DNA of 64,000 nt, taken from assembly GCA_003255065.1 (NCBI GenBank), contig QAOA01006081.1:374201-438200 (forward strand), given 5' to 3'. The translations under genes and the position numbers were made by a program. The notes beneath the pieces were generated by a model. That model saw only the letters and a program-made list of their open reading frames with translations. It made no database searches and was not told the DNA's origin. Each line of letters begins with the position of its first letter. The stretch's first letter is position 1. This DNA comes from Cercis canadensis. Its lineage: Eukaryota; Streptophyta; Magnoliopsida; Fabales; Fabaceae. Below, one piece after another: positions 24,717 through 40,447 of the stretch.

Positions 24717-24921
24717 TTTTTTTTATTTTTGGTTGACAAAAGTTTAGAGTAAAAAGAGATTACTTAATTACAAGGTCAAGACATGTCACATGCCTTAGTA
24801 AGAACTTGTAGTAGTACTTATAAATTACCTAATAAAGAAGAACTACTCGCAGTGGGATTTGAATTTAAACCTTACAAGCGAAGTAATTCGATTTTTACCA
24901 ATTGAACCAACCCCCATTGGT
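24717..24921 (-). mobile_element. tRNA-derived SINE with 14-bp target duplication
   Basis: The element is flanked by perfect direct repeats GTCCCTTTATATTT at 24703-24716 and 24922-24935. Its plus-strand left end is a T-run, that is, a poly(A) tail on the minus strand. The minus-strand head begins ACCAATGGGGGTTGGTTCAA. Its A-box-like (GGTTCAATTGGTA) and B-box-like (GGTTTAAATTC) sequences resemble a Pol III tRNA promoter. Length (205 bp), tail and long target duplication fit a SINE. Confidence 0.75.
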
Positions 24922-24935
24922 GTCCCTTTATATTT

Positions 24936-26068
24936 CTAAAATGAGCACTTTGAATGCTTATGTCAAAGTGTTGTTTAAAAATAGGCAGAAAATACTTATG
25001 TGGCAATTAAAAAATAATATTATTCTGCTCATAACATACATCAACTAATACAATAACAAAGTTACACATACAACCCTAAAGCCCAAGAGTTTAGTTGGAT
25101 GGTAAGGAAATAATAGATTAATTTAAGCTAATCAATATTCAAATTCTCTGACCGACACCTAGGGAAATTTTTTTTCTTAATGCATTAGGCTGATGTGGGA
25201 AGTATACCCTTAAGATTGAGCAATGAGAGACTTAATATTAATACAAAAAAGTTGACCTGAATATATCCTTATCATTAAAACTAAAAAAAAATAAAAATGC
25301 AATCCTAGTTTAGCTCCAAATAAAGTTGCCAGCTTTGGTTTGTGAATTGTGATACTGATACCCATGCTTTTAGGTCGGTAACAGAGAAAACTTCAAATAT
25401 ATTTAAAAGTACTCATAAACATCCCTTAACATATATTTAAAAGTACTTAAAATAAAAACAACAGTAATCTTTAAATGGTAGCTTTTGAGAAGTTTACCTC
25501 ACTGTGTGGCCTTAATAGCTATGCTTATAAGTTACGATGAGTAGAACTAAAAGCCACCCACAAAAAGGAACCCCAAACTCAAGTTAAGGATAGAGTTGGT
25601 TGAGACTTGAGAAAATATGTTCACCTATGTAAAACCTAAATGATTGTATTGTTCTTGCGATAGAGAATGAGGATGAAGTGTTGCGAGACAAGTCCAGTCC
25701 AGTAGAGATACAGAGCCCTCCTGACTCCTGAGTTGTTAATTTGATATTCAAATTTGGCTGCCAGGACCAGCCTTACAAATCATAAGTCACAAGTCAAACA
25801 GTTTTTTAGTCCATAATAAGATTTAGAAACTAACAAGTAGTATACTGATGATGGTGAAATCAGTGAGTGAACCAAAAATTGGGGAATTCGACAATGAAGA
25901 AACGAGTTTCAGTCAGGACATTCAACAAACATGTTGCCTACCCTCTTTTCTCAACACTTAAAAACATTTGGCTACTATGGAGAGGAGAAACAAAACCAAA
26001 AATTCCCATGCAGTAATCACAACCAGTATTAGGTAAAAGAAAAAGAAAGGGCCACCTAGACTTGTAAT
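24936..26068. other. Intergenic DNA with a possible second SINE-like stretch
   Basis: No gene is supported. At about 25080-25160 a stretch (TTTAGTTGGATGGTAAGG, then TATTCAAATTCTC) loosely resembles a tRNA-derived SINE head on the plus strand, but no flanking repeats were found. The right end is probably the minus-strand 3' UTR of the small gene at 26069. Confidence 0.35.
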
Positions 26069-26385
26069 TTATTTATCTTGAGGAATAAAGTCGTCGGAAT
26101 CAGAGACAGAGGTAGTGTTGTGGTGCTCTTGTTGTTGTTGTTGTTGTTGTTGTTCAGCATTCATGACATTCTCCAGGTCTCTCAATCTCATCCTCACCAC
26201 ACTGGTAACCAGTACTGCCATAGAATTTAGAAATGGGTCATATGATAATTTAAGCCATATGTGTTATGAGTGTTATAAAATAAAAATAAAAGATATTAGG
26301 GAGGGATCAAAAAACACATACTAGCAGCGGTTCCAATGGTCCAAAGCCATAGGATCTTTAAGCCAGGGCTCTTCTCTCTCGCCAT
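26069..26385 (-). CDS. Small single-pass membrane protein with polyQ run (69 aa)
   Basis: A two-exon gene: 26322-26385 and 26069-26214, with a GT donor and CAG acceptor that preserve the frame. The 69-residue protein starts MAREKSPGLK. One hydrophobic segment follows (ILWLWTIGTAAILVTSVV, about residues 11-28), then basic residues (RMRLRD). After these come a run of eight Gln (residues 43-50, a perfect CAA repeat) and an acidic tail ending SDSDDFIPQDK. The layout suggests an N-terminal anchor or uncleaved signal-anchor with a soluble tail. It resembles small unnamed plant transmembrane proteins, and I assign no function. The polyQ codon run is a microsatellite and may vary in length. Confidence 0.65.
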
Positions 26386-27607
26386 AATGCAATGGTGTCG
26401 GTGGTGCTTGCTAATTGCTAATGCACACCAGAGGATCTCGAGTCACAGTAATGGCTGCGCTCCCTGCACACCTGCAATTCTGCTACCGCCCATCTAAGTA
26501 TCTACACTACACGCCAAATCCAAGATTAATGGCTCAATTGGGCTTTTGAAACGTGCTTTTGAAAATGTGATTGGGCTCAGGGTCAAATGTTTCAAGCCCA
26601 ACCCAAATCCTTTTATTTGGGTCATTCTAAACTATGTAAATTACTGTGAATTTAATTAATCTGCATGCATCATTATTCTTATTTACGAGGCTTTTTCTTT
26701 TTTTTTTTTAACAAAAAAAAATATCTCCTTAAAAAGTAGGTTGTGGAGAATTTTTTTTAATTAAAATTATAAAAATATAATTATTTATTTAAAGATAACT
26801 ATAGAGATTTGAATTTTTTGGAAACAATAAAAAGTGAATACTAAAGAGGGATATCATCCTTGTCTATTTGCATAAATAAGATACCGGCATAGCCTGATAG
26901 CCCCATTTGTACCATCTATGCCTCTATGGTGCCCATCACACAAGATGGGCATTAGTGCAAACAACATCTTATCTAGCGTCATCTTTGCCACTTATTTTTG
27001 GACTTTATTTATAAATTATATATAAATTACCTAATTAACATAATTTGAATTCGATAAAATTGAATGCTCTTGAAACTATTTAAACTACAATTAATTAACA
27101 ACAAATTTCATATACAGCTGTGTACAGACTACAGAGTCCTCAGACGTGAGACCACGAACAAGTAGTGCTCATTGACATTGTGCCTGCCGCATGACATGAG
27201 CATGTGCCAGTGCTCATTTTTATCTAATGACCACCATATCCTTAGTCTACTGCATGGCATGGTTTTAAAATACCGTCGTCAACTATAAAGACTAAAGTCA
27301 ACAACGTTTGTAGCTTTCTTTTGTTTATTTTTCGGAAGAAAGAGACAGAATGAAAAATTAATCCGATCCTTGTTTTACACGAGGTTCATTTTCAACTATA
27401 TAAGATATATTACCGACCATACAAAATGAAAATAATCATTAAGGACTGAATCCTCGTGTTCCTCGAGTTCCACCTACGACAAACCATAGACTACTATTTC
27501 CTTATGAATGAAAGAAGTACAATATTTACAAAGGAAAATTATTTCAACCTGTTTTATAAACAACGTAAATCAATGCTATACTTACAATGATCAATTACGT
27601 ACAGGAG

Positions 27608-27610
<3 letters not shown>

Positions 27611-27644
<34 letters not shown>
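27611..27644 (+). repeat. Microsatellite (AT)17
   Basis: An uninterrupted AT dinucleotide repeat of about 34 bp. Confidence 0.95.
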
Positions 27645-27646
<2 letters not shown>

Positions 27647-27756
27647 CAGGAGCTTTTTTTTTTTTTCCCAAAAAAATACAAAGCATTGAAGAATGGCACA
27701 GGAGTATATGGTTGGGATTGAACTATTGACATAAAAAATCATAGTTCCTACAATTA

Positions 27757-27791
27757 GAAAAAAAAAAAAAAAAAAAANAAAAAAAAAAAAA
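27757..27791 (+). repeat. Poly(A) run with one N
   Basis: An A homopolymer interrupted by a single N at 27778. The true length is uncertain because the N probably marks a sequencing or assembly break. Confidence 0.9.
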
Positions 27792-29277
27792 GCCATTAAA
27801 CCCATGTGTTATTGGCAATGCCCTTACTAAGAGAGTAAGAATTGAAATCGAATAAATGAGTAGGACAAAAATATAAATTAATAATATAAATAGTTCCTAT
27901 GTTTATATCTAATGAATCATTAGCCACGTTAGAGTTATTAAGGAAAAAAAATAGTTTAGATCATATATTTATTTCTAAATTTGCCAAACCTCCTTTAAAA
28001 TATTTTTCAAAAGTTATCATTGGCTTTGACAATTGATAAGATAATATAAGAATAAGAATAAAAATGATCCTTTTAAATTTTGAATAATCACCAAACGTAT
28101 AAAAATTTAAAATAAAATTTCTTGATCTAATCAATAAATTCATCAATCTAGCTTGCTTTTAATTTGTAAAACAGTTTGTACATGTTTGGGTACAAAGCCA
28201 TTTTACCATAATGAATAATCAATTATCAGTTTACTATTTTGTATAATATAAAAAAAATTATTTATTGTTTCATATATCGTAAATCACTTTATTCACTTTT
28301 TGGTAATACACAAACCACTACTTCGTAATGGCCACAGCATTGTTTTATGCAAAGTAATTTCATATAACTTTTTCAAAACTTAACTCTCTCTATTTTCTTT
28401 TTGTTGAACTACATTTGACTTAAAAACTAATAAAATAAATGTTCTTTTTAAATTTTGAATAATCACCTAACATATAAAGTTTTAAAATAAAATTAAGGGA
28501 AGCAGTGTAGGGATAATTGAAGCAAGAAACCAATAAAATTGATAGACGTGAGCATGAATTTTGGTGAAAAAAGGGGCCCATCCAGGTTTATGAAATAGTC
28601 AACGTGACCATATAAATTTATAAAATTACAGTTTTCAGCCAATATTATTTGAAGCTACCGTAATGAGTAATGAGTGTGGGAGAGTAAGAGAGGGGTGTGT
28701 CTACTAGTTTATCAGCAGTGGTGACAAGTGAAGAAAGGGTAAAGATGGAAGAGCAGTGTTTGGATTATGTATTGCCGTCACTGGGAAGGAAAACAAATAC
28801 CACAACTTTTGGGCAATATTTGGAGATACTGAATTTATGGAAAAAGCCAGTACTCGGTCACAGTGTTGCAACCTTCCTATTCATTCAAAGCTTAATGGAC
28901 GGTTGATAAATTTCCACCTTTCCAAGGTATCAATCAAGCTATGGTAATTGGTAAGGGATCCTAAAATTAATTGTGTTAGTTAAACACTGTATTCCTCCTA
29001 TGCTTTCAGAATTAGACATATGTAATGTCAGTAATGATAGAAAGTTCAGGATATTCGAAAATAGATACGGCCTGAATACAACTAAACGCCTAACCAAACA
29101 CAAAGAACTTTTCGTTCCTATTTTTTAAATTTGTTTCTTTTGGGTTGGGCCATATAATCGTATTCGTAGGTGAATAAACAATTTTCGAAAATCAAGAAAA
29201 TAAAAGACAAAGGCTAAATATTAGTTATAATATTATTCTGTACTGATTTTTGACATAAATAAATTTCCGTTTCAGCG

Positions 29278-29301
29278 ATGCCCATGGCGTGTAGTGTTTG
29301 A
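29278..29301 (+). other. Short upstream ORF before IPP isomerase
   Basis: ATG CCC ATG GCG TGT AGT GTT TGA encodes the 7-residue peptide MPMACSV. It ends 4 nt before the plastid-form start codon at 29306. If included in the transcript, it could reduce initiation at that ATG and favour the downstream ATG at 29480. Whether the transcription start lies upstream of it is unknown. Confidence 0.4.
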
Positions 29302-29305
29302 TGCA

Positions 29306-32988
<3,683 letters not shown>

Positions 32989-33150
32989 AAGTAACAGAGT
33001 TCCAGCATGCTATGACGGATTTGTTGCGTTGGCTGATTCGATGTTGTTGGTCTCCTTTTGTTTGATCACCAGAACTTGAAGGTTTACTTGTATCTAATAA
33101 TTAGCTGAGAATCGGATTGTCAAATCTGGGTTCGTGAAATATTAGTGTTC

Positions 33151-33156
33151 AATAAA
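33151..33156 (+). terminator. Likely polyadenylation signal of IPI
   Basis: AATAAA lies 163 bp after the stop codon in a T-rich setting, a plausible plant near-upstream element. This is motif-only evidence. Confidence 0.45.
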
Positions 33157-33745
33157 TTGTTTTCATTTATTCTATATTTCTAAATATTTATTTTAGTTTA
33201 GTTTTAATTAAACTCACATAAATGAGACATTTTTATACGGTATATATATGTCCGAACACCAATTTTCCACTATTTTTCACCCTCGCTCGATGCCAAACGA
33301 AAAAAAAAAAAAAAACANAAAAAAAAAAACCAGAAATGGCCGTTAACTCAATGTCCTCGCAAAGTTAATATAACAAATTAAATATTCCCAGCACTGACGC
33401 CATGCTACTATTAAATTAAATGAATTAATTTGTCATCCACACATCTTACAATGGAAAATAAAAATTAAACCCCATTTTTCTTGCGCTTTGCGGTCCGGTT
33501 CAAGTCAAGTCCTCTCACTTAATTTGTGAGTCCAGTCCACGCTTACTGTGCATCATGCAAACGCATATTGACCAATGTTGCGTTATTTATCGCCTGAAAA
33601 ACGACAAATTCTTATATTATTATTATGTAAATACTTTGAATCAAGAAAAAACAACCTTTTTTTTCATAGAAATAAAATTTTAATTTATTAGTATCTTCTG
33701 GCATCTCAATAAATTTTGTAGTATTTGGATCACTTGTTTTATAAG

Positions 33746-34119
33746 ATATGAAGTACGAAGGTGGATATTAAAATAAGGCCAAGTCTACAATACCCATTGA
33801 TGAAAATGGGCACCAGTACAAAGCCTAATCAATGGCTGAGATTAAGCCACATGTATGTCTCAGATTTGATGACTTAATATTAACTATAAATGATTAATTA
33901 TATTTTGGCCCAAAAAAATTTATGTATTTACATTTATTCCCCACTAACCAAAAACAGCAAAATCCCAATCTGGGTTTCGACCCATCTCGTGAAATCAACA
34001 AATTCATGAGCTACAAATCCGAATTGGATCTCCCAATTCAGCAATTGCTGCAAAGTTGCAGGCACACCATACCATGATGGTCTCTTCNATATGAAGTACG
34101 AAGGTGGATATTAAAATAA
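33746..34119 (+). repeat. 31-bp direct duplication ending at an N
   Basis: The 31 bp at 33746-33776 (starting ATATGAAGTACGAAGG) recur exactly at 34089-34119, immediately after an N at 34088. The 311 bp between do not repeat. This is either a partial insertion collapsed at the N or two haplotypes joined end to end. Confidence 0.75.
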
Positions 34120-34796
34120 TACTTATATGCTTATTAATATCTTATTCTTAACAAATGATTTTAAGGACAAAGCTATATAAATTGAAACAAATTATTATTT
34201 TCACAAAAAAGAAATACCACTGCTCTTCAGAAGCAAAAAAGACAAAAATGCCATCGCAATGCTGGTAAACTTTCCTTTGATGGTAGATCTGATCTGATAA
34301 AAACCGAAAAAGAAAGAAAAAGGAGAAAGAAGAAAACTTTACAAATAATATATTATAAGAACACCCTCCCAAAACTCAATTTTCAAAAATGTTTGTTGTA
34401 TACTAATAATACCTCTTTGTATTGGTGTAAACATAAAAAAAATCTGAGCCACGTAGAAAGGTTTAAATAAGTCTAATTAAATTTAGACTATGTCAGTTGT
34501 TTTTATTCTAAATTTTAGTCAACAAATAATATTTAAAGCAACTCTATACAATTTTCAATAATTTAAGTATTTAACACTTAAATATTTTTAATGCATTTTA
34601 AATGAAAATTTATTATTATAAACTCACTTGTAAATATATAAAATTGATTCCATCCACAAAATTTAATTTTTCGCGGATCGCAACTAATGTAAAGCACTTT
34701 GTCAGATTCCTATGTATAAGACCTCTTGGCTTGGTCCTCTAATCTATTTTCTGGTTTAGTTATAATATCTGCTGAGCGCAGAAATTTAGTGGAAGC

Positions 34797-35930
34797 TATA
34801 TATAAATATACATCTCCAATCCCCACTCTCCCTCATTCACTGCTGTTCCTTTTGATTGCAGATCTATATCTCTCTCTCCTCTTCATTCATCGGTAAGTCT
34901 ATCTTTCTCTTTACCCTTTTCGACTCTGCGATACGATGTTCGATTCATTCTAACCCTTTTCTACTCTTTGCATTTTCAATGGATTCACCATTGATATATA
35001 CCAATTATACGATACGTGGGTAATGCTTTGAAAAATTTCGACTCTCAAAACAAAAATAGGAAAAGAAATAAAATTCAACGCGATCGACTATATTGTTGTT
35101 GGAAATACTTGATCCATGTTTTTCTTTTTGACGTACCTCGGTACATCAATTTTATTGCTTTAAACTTATTAATTAATATGATCTTCAAATTTGAGGTCTT
35201 TTCACGCTTTCATTTGCACTTGTTCTCCTTCTAATTTGATTCGTCATGTGCGTATATTAGCTTGTTGTTCATATAATTTCTTAACCCACTTAACTCATCC
35301 TTTTGGTTCTAACTACCTTGGTATGTGCATACTCTGTTCTGATTCAGATTCATTTACCATATTCTCTTGGATTATACTGATTTTTTAAGGCCAACTAGTT
35401 TCAAAAAAATAAATTTGTTTTTGCTATCCGATCCAACCTTGAAACTCTTCTTCATTTTATGTGTCATCTCCACTTTTACTTTTACGGGCCCAGAATAGTT
35501 CTTCCAAGTTTAGCATAGTCATTCACATCTTCTCTCGTAGTTGACTCAAGTCGCAGTTAATGGATGTCTGGAGACAAGTAATTGAATATGGTAATAACCA
35601 TAATGTGGGGAAAAAATCATATCTATGGACAGGTGACTAGAATAAGGAGGTTGATTCCCAATTGTGAAAATGAAACTTTGCCTTTCAGTTATTTTTTACT
35701 CTGATGAGAGCATTAAAGGAAATAAAATTTCTCACTTCATATGATCACACAGTTTACTGTCAGTTTTTGGGTACAGATATGATAGAGTTCATGCCTTTAA
35801 TCAATATCTCTATGTATTGTTCACTCTGGTTTTAAAATTTGGTTTTTTCCTGTAGATGAAAGTGATTGGTTATTTGTCAAGTGCAAGTCTAAATACGTTT
35901 AAATTTGTCCTATTCAGGTGCTTGGAATAA
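34797..35930 (+). promoter_or_regulatory. Core promoter and 5' UTR intron of the RraA-like gene
   Basis: A TATA box (TATATATAAATA, 34797-34808) precedes a pyrimidine-rich leader. The leader has a consensus donor CG|GTAAGT at 34893 and a matching acceptor, TATTCAG, ending at 35917. This gives a 5' UTR intron of about 1025 bp (34893-35917) and a short second leader exon of 13 nt before the ATG. Leader introns of this size are common in highly expressed plant genes. Confidence 0.6.
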
Positions 35931-36431
35931 ATGGCCTTGGTCACAACTGCTGAAGTATGTGATGCAAACCCACAGTTAATTTTGAGTGGGGAGCTTCGGG
36001 CCCTTCAACCAAGTTTTCAGATATATGGGCGTCGACAAGTGTTTTCTGGACCTATAGTTACTCTCAAGGTATTTGAAGACAATGTTTTGGTTCGTGAGTT
36101 CCTTGAAGAGAAAGGTAATGGAAGAGTTCTTGTTGTTGATGGGGGTGGGAGTTTACGCTGTGCAATATTGGGTGGTAACCCTGTAGTACAAGCACAAAAC
36201 AATGGGTGGGCAGGTATAGTGGTGAATGGATGTATAAGGGATGTGGATGAGATCAATGGTTGTGATATTGGGGTCAGAGCTTTAGCTTCCCATCCGATGA
36301 AAGCCAATAAGAAAGGCATGGGAGAAAAGCATGTTCCCATAAATATTGCTGGGACAAGGATCTGTGATGGGGAATGGCTATATGCGGACACCGATGGAAT
36401 TCTCATCTCTCGAACTGAGCTATCTGTCTGA
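35931..36431 (+). CDS. RraA-like protein (putative HMG aldolase family)
   Basis: An intronless coding region of 166 aa with the whole RraA fold: GNGRVLVVDGGGSLRCAILG (about 62-81), GWAGIVVNGCIRDVDEI (92-108), then ADTDGILISRTEL at the end. The family includes bacterial regulators of RNase E and 4-hydroxy-4-methyl-2-oxoglutarate aldolases. Plant members are annotated as putative HMG/oxaloacetate aldolases from sequence. The Gly-rich loop and the Arg-Asp of the NGCIRD motif, which contribute to the metal/substrate site in the aldolases, are present. There is no evident transit peptide, so a cytosolic location is likely. The exact physiological role is not established. Confidence 0.9.
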   Translation: MALVTTAEVCDANPQLILSGELRALQPSFQIYGRRQVFSGPIVTLKVFEDNVLVREFLEEKGNGRVLVVDGGGSLRCAILGGNPVVQAQNNGWAGIVVNGCIRDVDEINGCDIGVRALASHPMKANKKGMGEKHVPINIAGTRICDGEWLYADTDGILISRTELSV

Positions 36432-38296
36432 TTCCAGTTAATAAGTGCTTTAGGCAGGGGCAGGGACTATATTTCTAATTCTGGGGTGGTAGTGCTTTCT
36501 TTACTTGTGTTCTCGACCCAGTTTCCAAGTTCCATCAAAATTGTACCGTTAACGTTATTGAACTCATGATAGTGAAAGTAAGATGAAGCATTGAGTGTTT
36601 GTCTATTTTCTACCAACTTTATCTTTGAGATTAGATTTGAATTGCTGTCATGAACCATTAAGTGTTTGTCTATTTTTGTCTTTTTAATTGCATTCATGGA
36701 AACAGATGATTCTTAGTTGGGTTGAAATGTTCACTTAAATACATTCATAACCTTGTGTCTTTCTTGAAAACAACAGCAGGCAGCAATAGAAGAAGCCCAG
36801 TCGTCAATGGAAAATGGATTCTTGTGCTGTGCTTGTAGGATTGAATTTGATGTGGCGAGTGGCGAGACAAAGTATTTGGACATGCAAAAAGAGGAGGGTG
36901 AATGGAATGAAATGGGTGATAGTAATAGAAATCAATGAGTAATGCAATGAGGCTCTGCCCTGCTAAATTGGCTGTCCATCTCATCTGACTCACATCAATC
37001 AATAAGTATTCACGAGGCGAGGAGGATGGTTAGTTGCATAATACTCATAACCATTCCTTTCCTTGGAATGTTGCATTGCCATTGCATTTGAGTTTGATCG
37101 AGAAATTGCTTTATTTATTTATTTACTATGTAGATCCCAACTCTTTCTGGCAGCAACTCTCTGCTTTCTTCTTGCTGGCTTGCCACTTGCCATCCACTCT
37201 CTTCTATTCTCTTTGATTCTCTATATTCATTCCAGGAGCAGGGAGTAGGGTACCTACATCTATATCTGACTTCATCATTCCTTAAGGGCTTCCCATCCAC
37301 TTTCTTTTGACAAGTAGCCCAAATCGTATGAGCTTGAGCTTAATAAATATGTCACTCCTCAGTTATCTACACAAAGTGACAATTTATATTTAAATATAAT
37401 CCAAAACGCATCAATATTCAATACAATACAATACAAAATAATAATAATAAAAGCTCATACTTAAATTAAATATTCTCCAGAGAGTTACTATTTAAAATGA
37501 GGCAATCGCTAAGCTAGCCACTAGAAGATGTATAAGAGATTTCAAATTACAGGTATGCTTTTCGTGGGTATCAGTTTTTTCAGCTTGTTCAACTTGAGCT
37601 TTATTGAATTGTCAATGTTCAGTTATGTGATATGTTGTCTTGATTTTCTCCAGCTCTATTTAGTGCACCTTTGTCCCTTGTTTAAAAACAAGTCTGCAAA
37701 TTTTCAGCAGAGAACGGATGGAAAAGCTTTCTGATTCAAATGAACGTTATGGGGTTATGGAACGTTTTTGATAATTTGGTGTGATAAGTTATGATGGCAT
37801 CCAGCTTTGCTTATATCAGCTATAAGTTAAGATGGTCAGAGGAAGGAAGTTGCACTTAATAATTGTTGAAGACGATATCCCTATGCTGATATTAACTCGA
37901 AGGAATTGCAATCATATTTGTACAGATTATATGATATAATATAATAATGTATTCTTGGTACAGTTTCCGTACGTACTTGGAGAATTAATTCCTGTTTGTA
38001 CTCTTGTTTTCATTTCCTATAACGTAACTCGGGCCTTGGTTGACTCCCAGCCTTACCATTTTAATGAAACTTAATTTTGCTGTGGACAGTACATTAAAAG
38101 AAGGTATTGAGAAGATAGGAAATGTGCGGGATTTCACACCCTTTGGTCTCCTTTATAGCACACAATCAACAGATTTTCCTTCAACCATGTTTCCTTCTCT
38201 GAGTTTATAATGTGTAGAGGATATTCCAGATCCTCATCCTATTCCTAGCAAGCAAGGCAACCAAGTACTTGCATTTTTTCTGGTTCAATCATAACC
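36432..38296. other. Intergenic region between the RraA-like and PIN genes
   Basis: The first 200-300 bp are likely the RraA-like 3' UTR, and the last few hundred bp are likely the PIN promoter and leader. Short frames at 37034-37248 and 37528-37734 show no recognisable features. Confidence 0.4.
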
Positions 38297-40447
38297 ATGA
38301 TTACTGGCAAGGACTTCTATGATATCCTTGGGGCCTTTGTGCCCTTATACACCACTATGGTACTTGGTTATGCCTCTGTTAGGTGGTGGAAAATCTTCAC
38401 ACCACAACAGTGCTCTGGCATCAACACTTTTGTGGCAGTTTTTGCCGTTCCCTTTCTTTCCTTCAAGCTCATTTCCTTCAGTGATCCTTACTCTATGAAC
38501 TGGCCCTTCATTGCAGCCGATTCTTTCCAAAAGTTGATCATTTTTGCTTCTCTCTTTCTTTGGAAAAATCTGAGCAAGAATGGGAGCCTTGAGTGGATGA
38601 TTACTCTTTTCTCTCTTGGATGTGTCCCAAACACTCTTGTAATTGGACTCCCTCTCCTCAGGTCCATGTATGGGGACATCTCATCTAGTCTAGTAATTCA
38701 AATTATGGTGTTTCAGGGTGTAATTTGGAAGACCCTTTTGCTGTTCATGTTTGAATATAGAGCAGCAAAGATACTCATCACTGAGAAATTCCCTGATTCA
38801 GCAGGGTCCATTTCCTCCTTTCATGTTGATTCTGATGTCATTTCACTGAGTGGCTGTGAACCATTGCAGGCCAATGCTGAGATTGGTAACAACGGGAAAC
38901 TCCATGTGGTAGTGAGAAAATCATCTGTATCATCTACCTTGTCTTCATTCCGTAATCCCCAAGTTATGAGATCCATGATATTTGAAACTCCAGCACCCAC
39001 AAATCTGAATGGAGTGGAGGTTTATTCTTTACAATCTTCCCAAGAACTGGCATCCAGGTCTTCCAGCATCAACCACACAAGTTCTTTTCAGGAAAAAAGA
39101 AATAGTTTCCAAGCTAGAACTTCTGTTGAGGATCACCTTCACATGTTTGCATGGGGTTCTGCTGCTGCATCTTCTTCTGCCCGTATAAATGAAGCTGAAG
39201 CAAACTCGCTCAGAAATGCAAACAGTTTCAGAGTTGCCCCCTCCACTGATATCAAAGTCATTACAGAACCTTACATTCCTTGTATCCAACAGGAACCACC
39301 ATCTTCAAGGGGTAAGCTGATAATTCAACCTCACCAGTTCAAGTTAAAAGTTTTTTCAGAACCTTACATTTGCATTATAATTTTTGTACAGCTTTGACCT
39401 CAGAAGCTGGAAAAGGATTGGTTGAAATGAAGGTAGAAAAAGATGCAGAGATGCCTCCTGCAAGTGTCATGACAAAATTCGTGCTTATCATGGTTTGGAG
39501 GAAGCTCATTAGAAATTCAAACACATACTCCAGTCTTTTAGGTCTTGCATGGTCTCTCGTGTCATCCAGGTACTTCAAAATAATAAGCCAAACGTGTTTA
39601 AGTAACTTTTTCTTCCATTTCTGTGATTCAAAGGATGACTAGTCTAGTGTTTTGAAAATATGTGGTGTCAGGTGGCAAATCGAAATGCCCGAATTAATCA
39701 GAGTATGTGTGTTAATATTATCCAATACAGGTCTAGGGATGGCAGTGTTCAGTCTAGGTACGTATTCATCTTCATAAATCATAATGATATTTAAGAGACT
39801 TAATTTTATTTTTATTTTAATAGTCTCTGTATCTCGTTTTGTGCCACACATGCATGCCCATGATTAATCATCAGGTTTATTCATGGCTTTACAACCCAAG
39901 ATCATAGCTTGTGGTAAATCTATGGTGCTGCTATGCACACTAGTGAGGTTTCTAGTAGCACCGCTAGTGACGGCTGCAACATCCATTGCCGTTGGTCTCC
40001 GTGGGGTTCTGCTACAAGTTGCAATTGTTCAGGTATGAAAAATATATCAAAACTTGATCCTTGTATCACATCCATCACATACAGGCCTATATATTATAGC
40101 TATATGATAATTGAATTTGCATTAATTCTTGTACGTACCACTTGTTTTGTGTGTGGTTCATTTTTGGTGTTTCTGTCGATTAAAACATGCTTCAAATATG
40201 TGTTGCTACTCCAGGCTGCTCTTCCTCAAGCAATTGTTTCCTTTGTGTTTGCCAAGGAATACAATGTGCACTCAGAGATACTCAGCACTTCGTAAGTAAC
40301 TAATAGTTTTCCACATAACTATGATATGATGATAAATGATATCACTCACTTCACTTCTATGTTGTAAAATCTACTTTCAGGGTTATTACTGGAATGGTGC
40401 TTGCCATGCCTGTTGCTATACTCTACCATGTGCTTCTCGCGCTCTAA
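38297..40447 (+). CDS. PIN-family auxin efflux carrier, divergent PIN2-like
   Basis: A 526-aa membrane carrier in six exons: 38297-39311, 39392-39569, 39672-39757, 39875-40032, 40215-40291 and 40381-40447. The N-terminus [18 protein letters not shown], the segment [20 protein letters not shown] and [15 protein letters not shown] most resemble PIN2. So does the loop's [11 protein letters not shown]. It has about five membrane helices (residues 1-165), a hydrophilic loop (166 to about 360) shorter than in canonical PIN2, then five more helices. Long PINs export auxin across the plasma membrane. This copy departs at conserved sites: [20 protein letters not shown] has A, S and S where PINs have G, P and P in LPQGIVPFVFA...HPD. 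It also has FLSFKLIS for LLSFHFIS. The frame is open and the splice sites intact, so it looks like a functional but derived paralog. Confidence 0.9.

Larger units (their letters stand above)
26386..29277. other. Intergenic DNA, upstream of both flanking genes
   Basis: It holds the promoter side of the small minus-strand gene (from 26386) and of IPP isomerase (to 29277). No gene is supported between. Two overlapping frames at 28697-28947 have no recognisable domain and no splice continuation. A TA repeat and a poly(A) run with one N are listed separately. Confidence 0.4.
32989..34796. other. IPI 3' UTR and intergenic DNA
   Basis: The IPI 3' UTR probably runs to about 33175 (see the polyadenylation signal at 33151). 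A run of A's with an N at 33318 follows. At 33746-34119 an N-linked 31-bp duplication brackets a 311-bp segment (separate entry). No coding gene is supported. Confidence 0.45.

Noticed and set aside
26880..26990. Similarity between this stretch and 33780-33830 (ATGGGCAYYAGTRCAAA-like motif)
   Set aside because: The shared motif is short and no element ends or target duplications could be defined, so a common transposon origin is not supported.
28697..28947. Two overlapping 63-69 residue frames
   Set aside because: They have no recognisable domain, splice continuation or leader-like context. Two frames competing over the same DNA are typical of chance.
29294..29305. IPP isomerase start at 29294
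   Set aside because: The codon there is GTG. The first ATG in frame is 29306, and the family does not need the extra residues.
39703..39730. Short intron in the PIN gene after ELIR
   Set aside because: GT and AG are present 28 nt apart, but that is too short for a plant intron. Reading through ([10 protein letters not shown]) matches the conserved PIN sequence before GLGMA.
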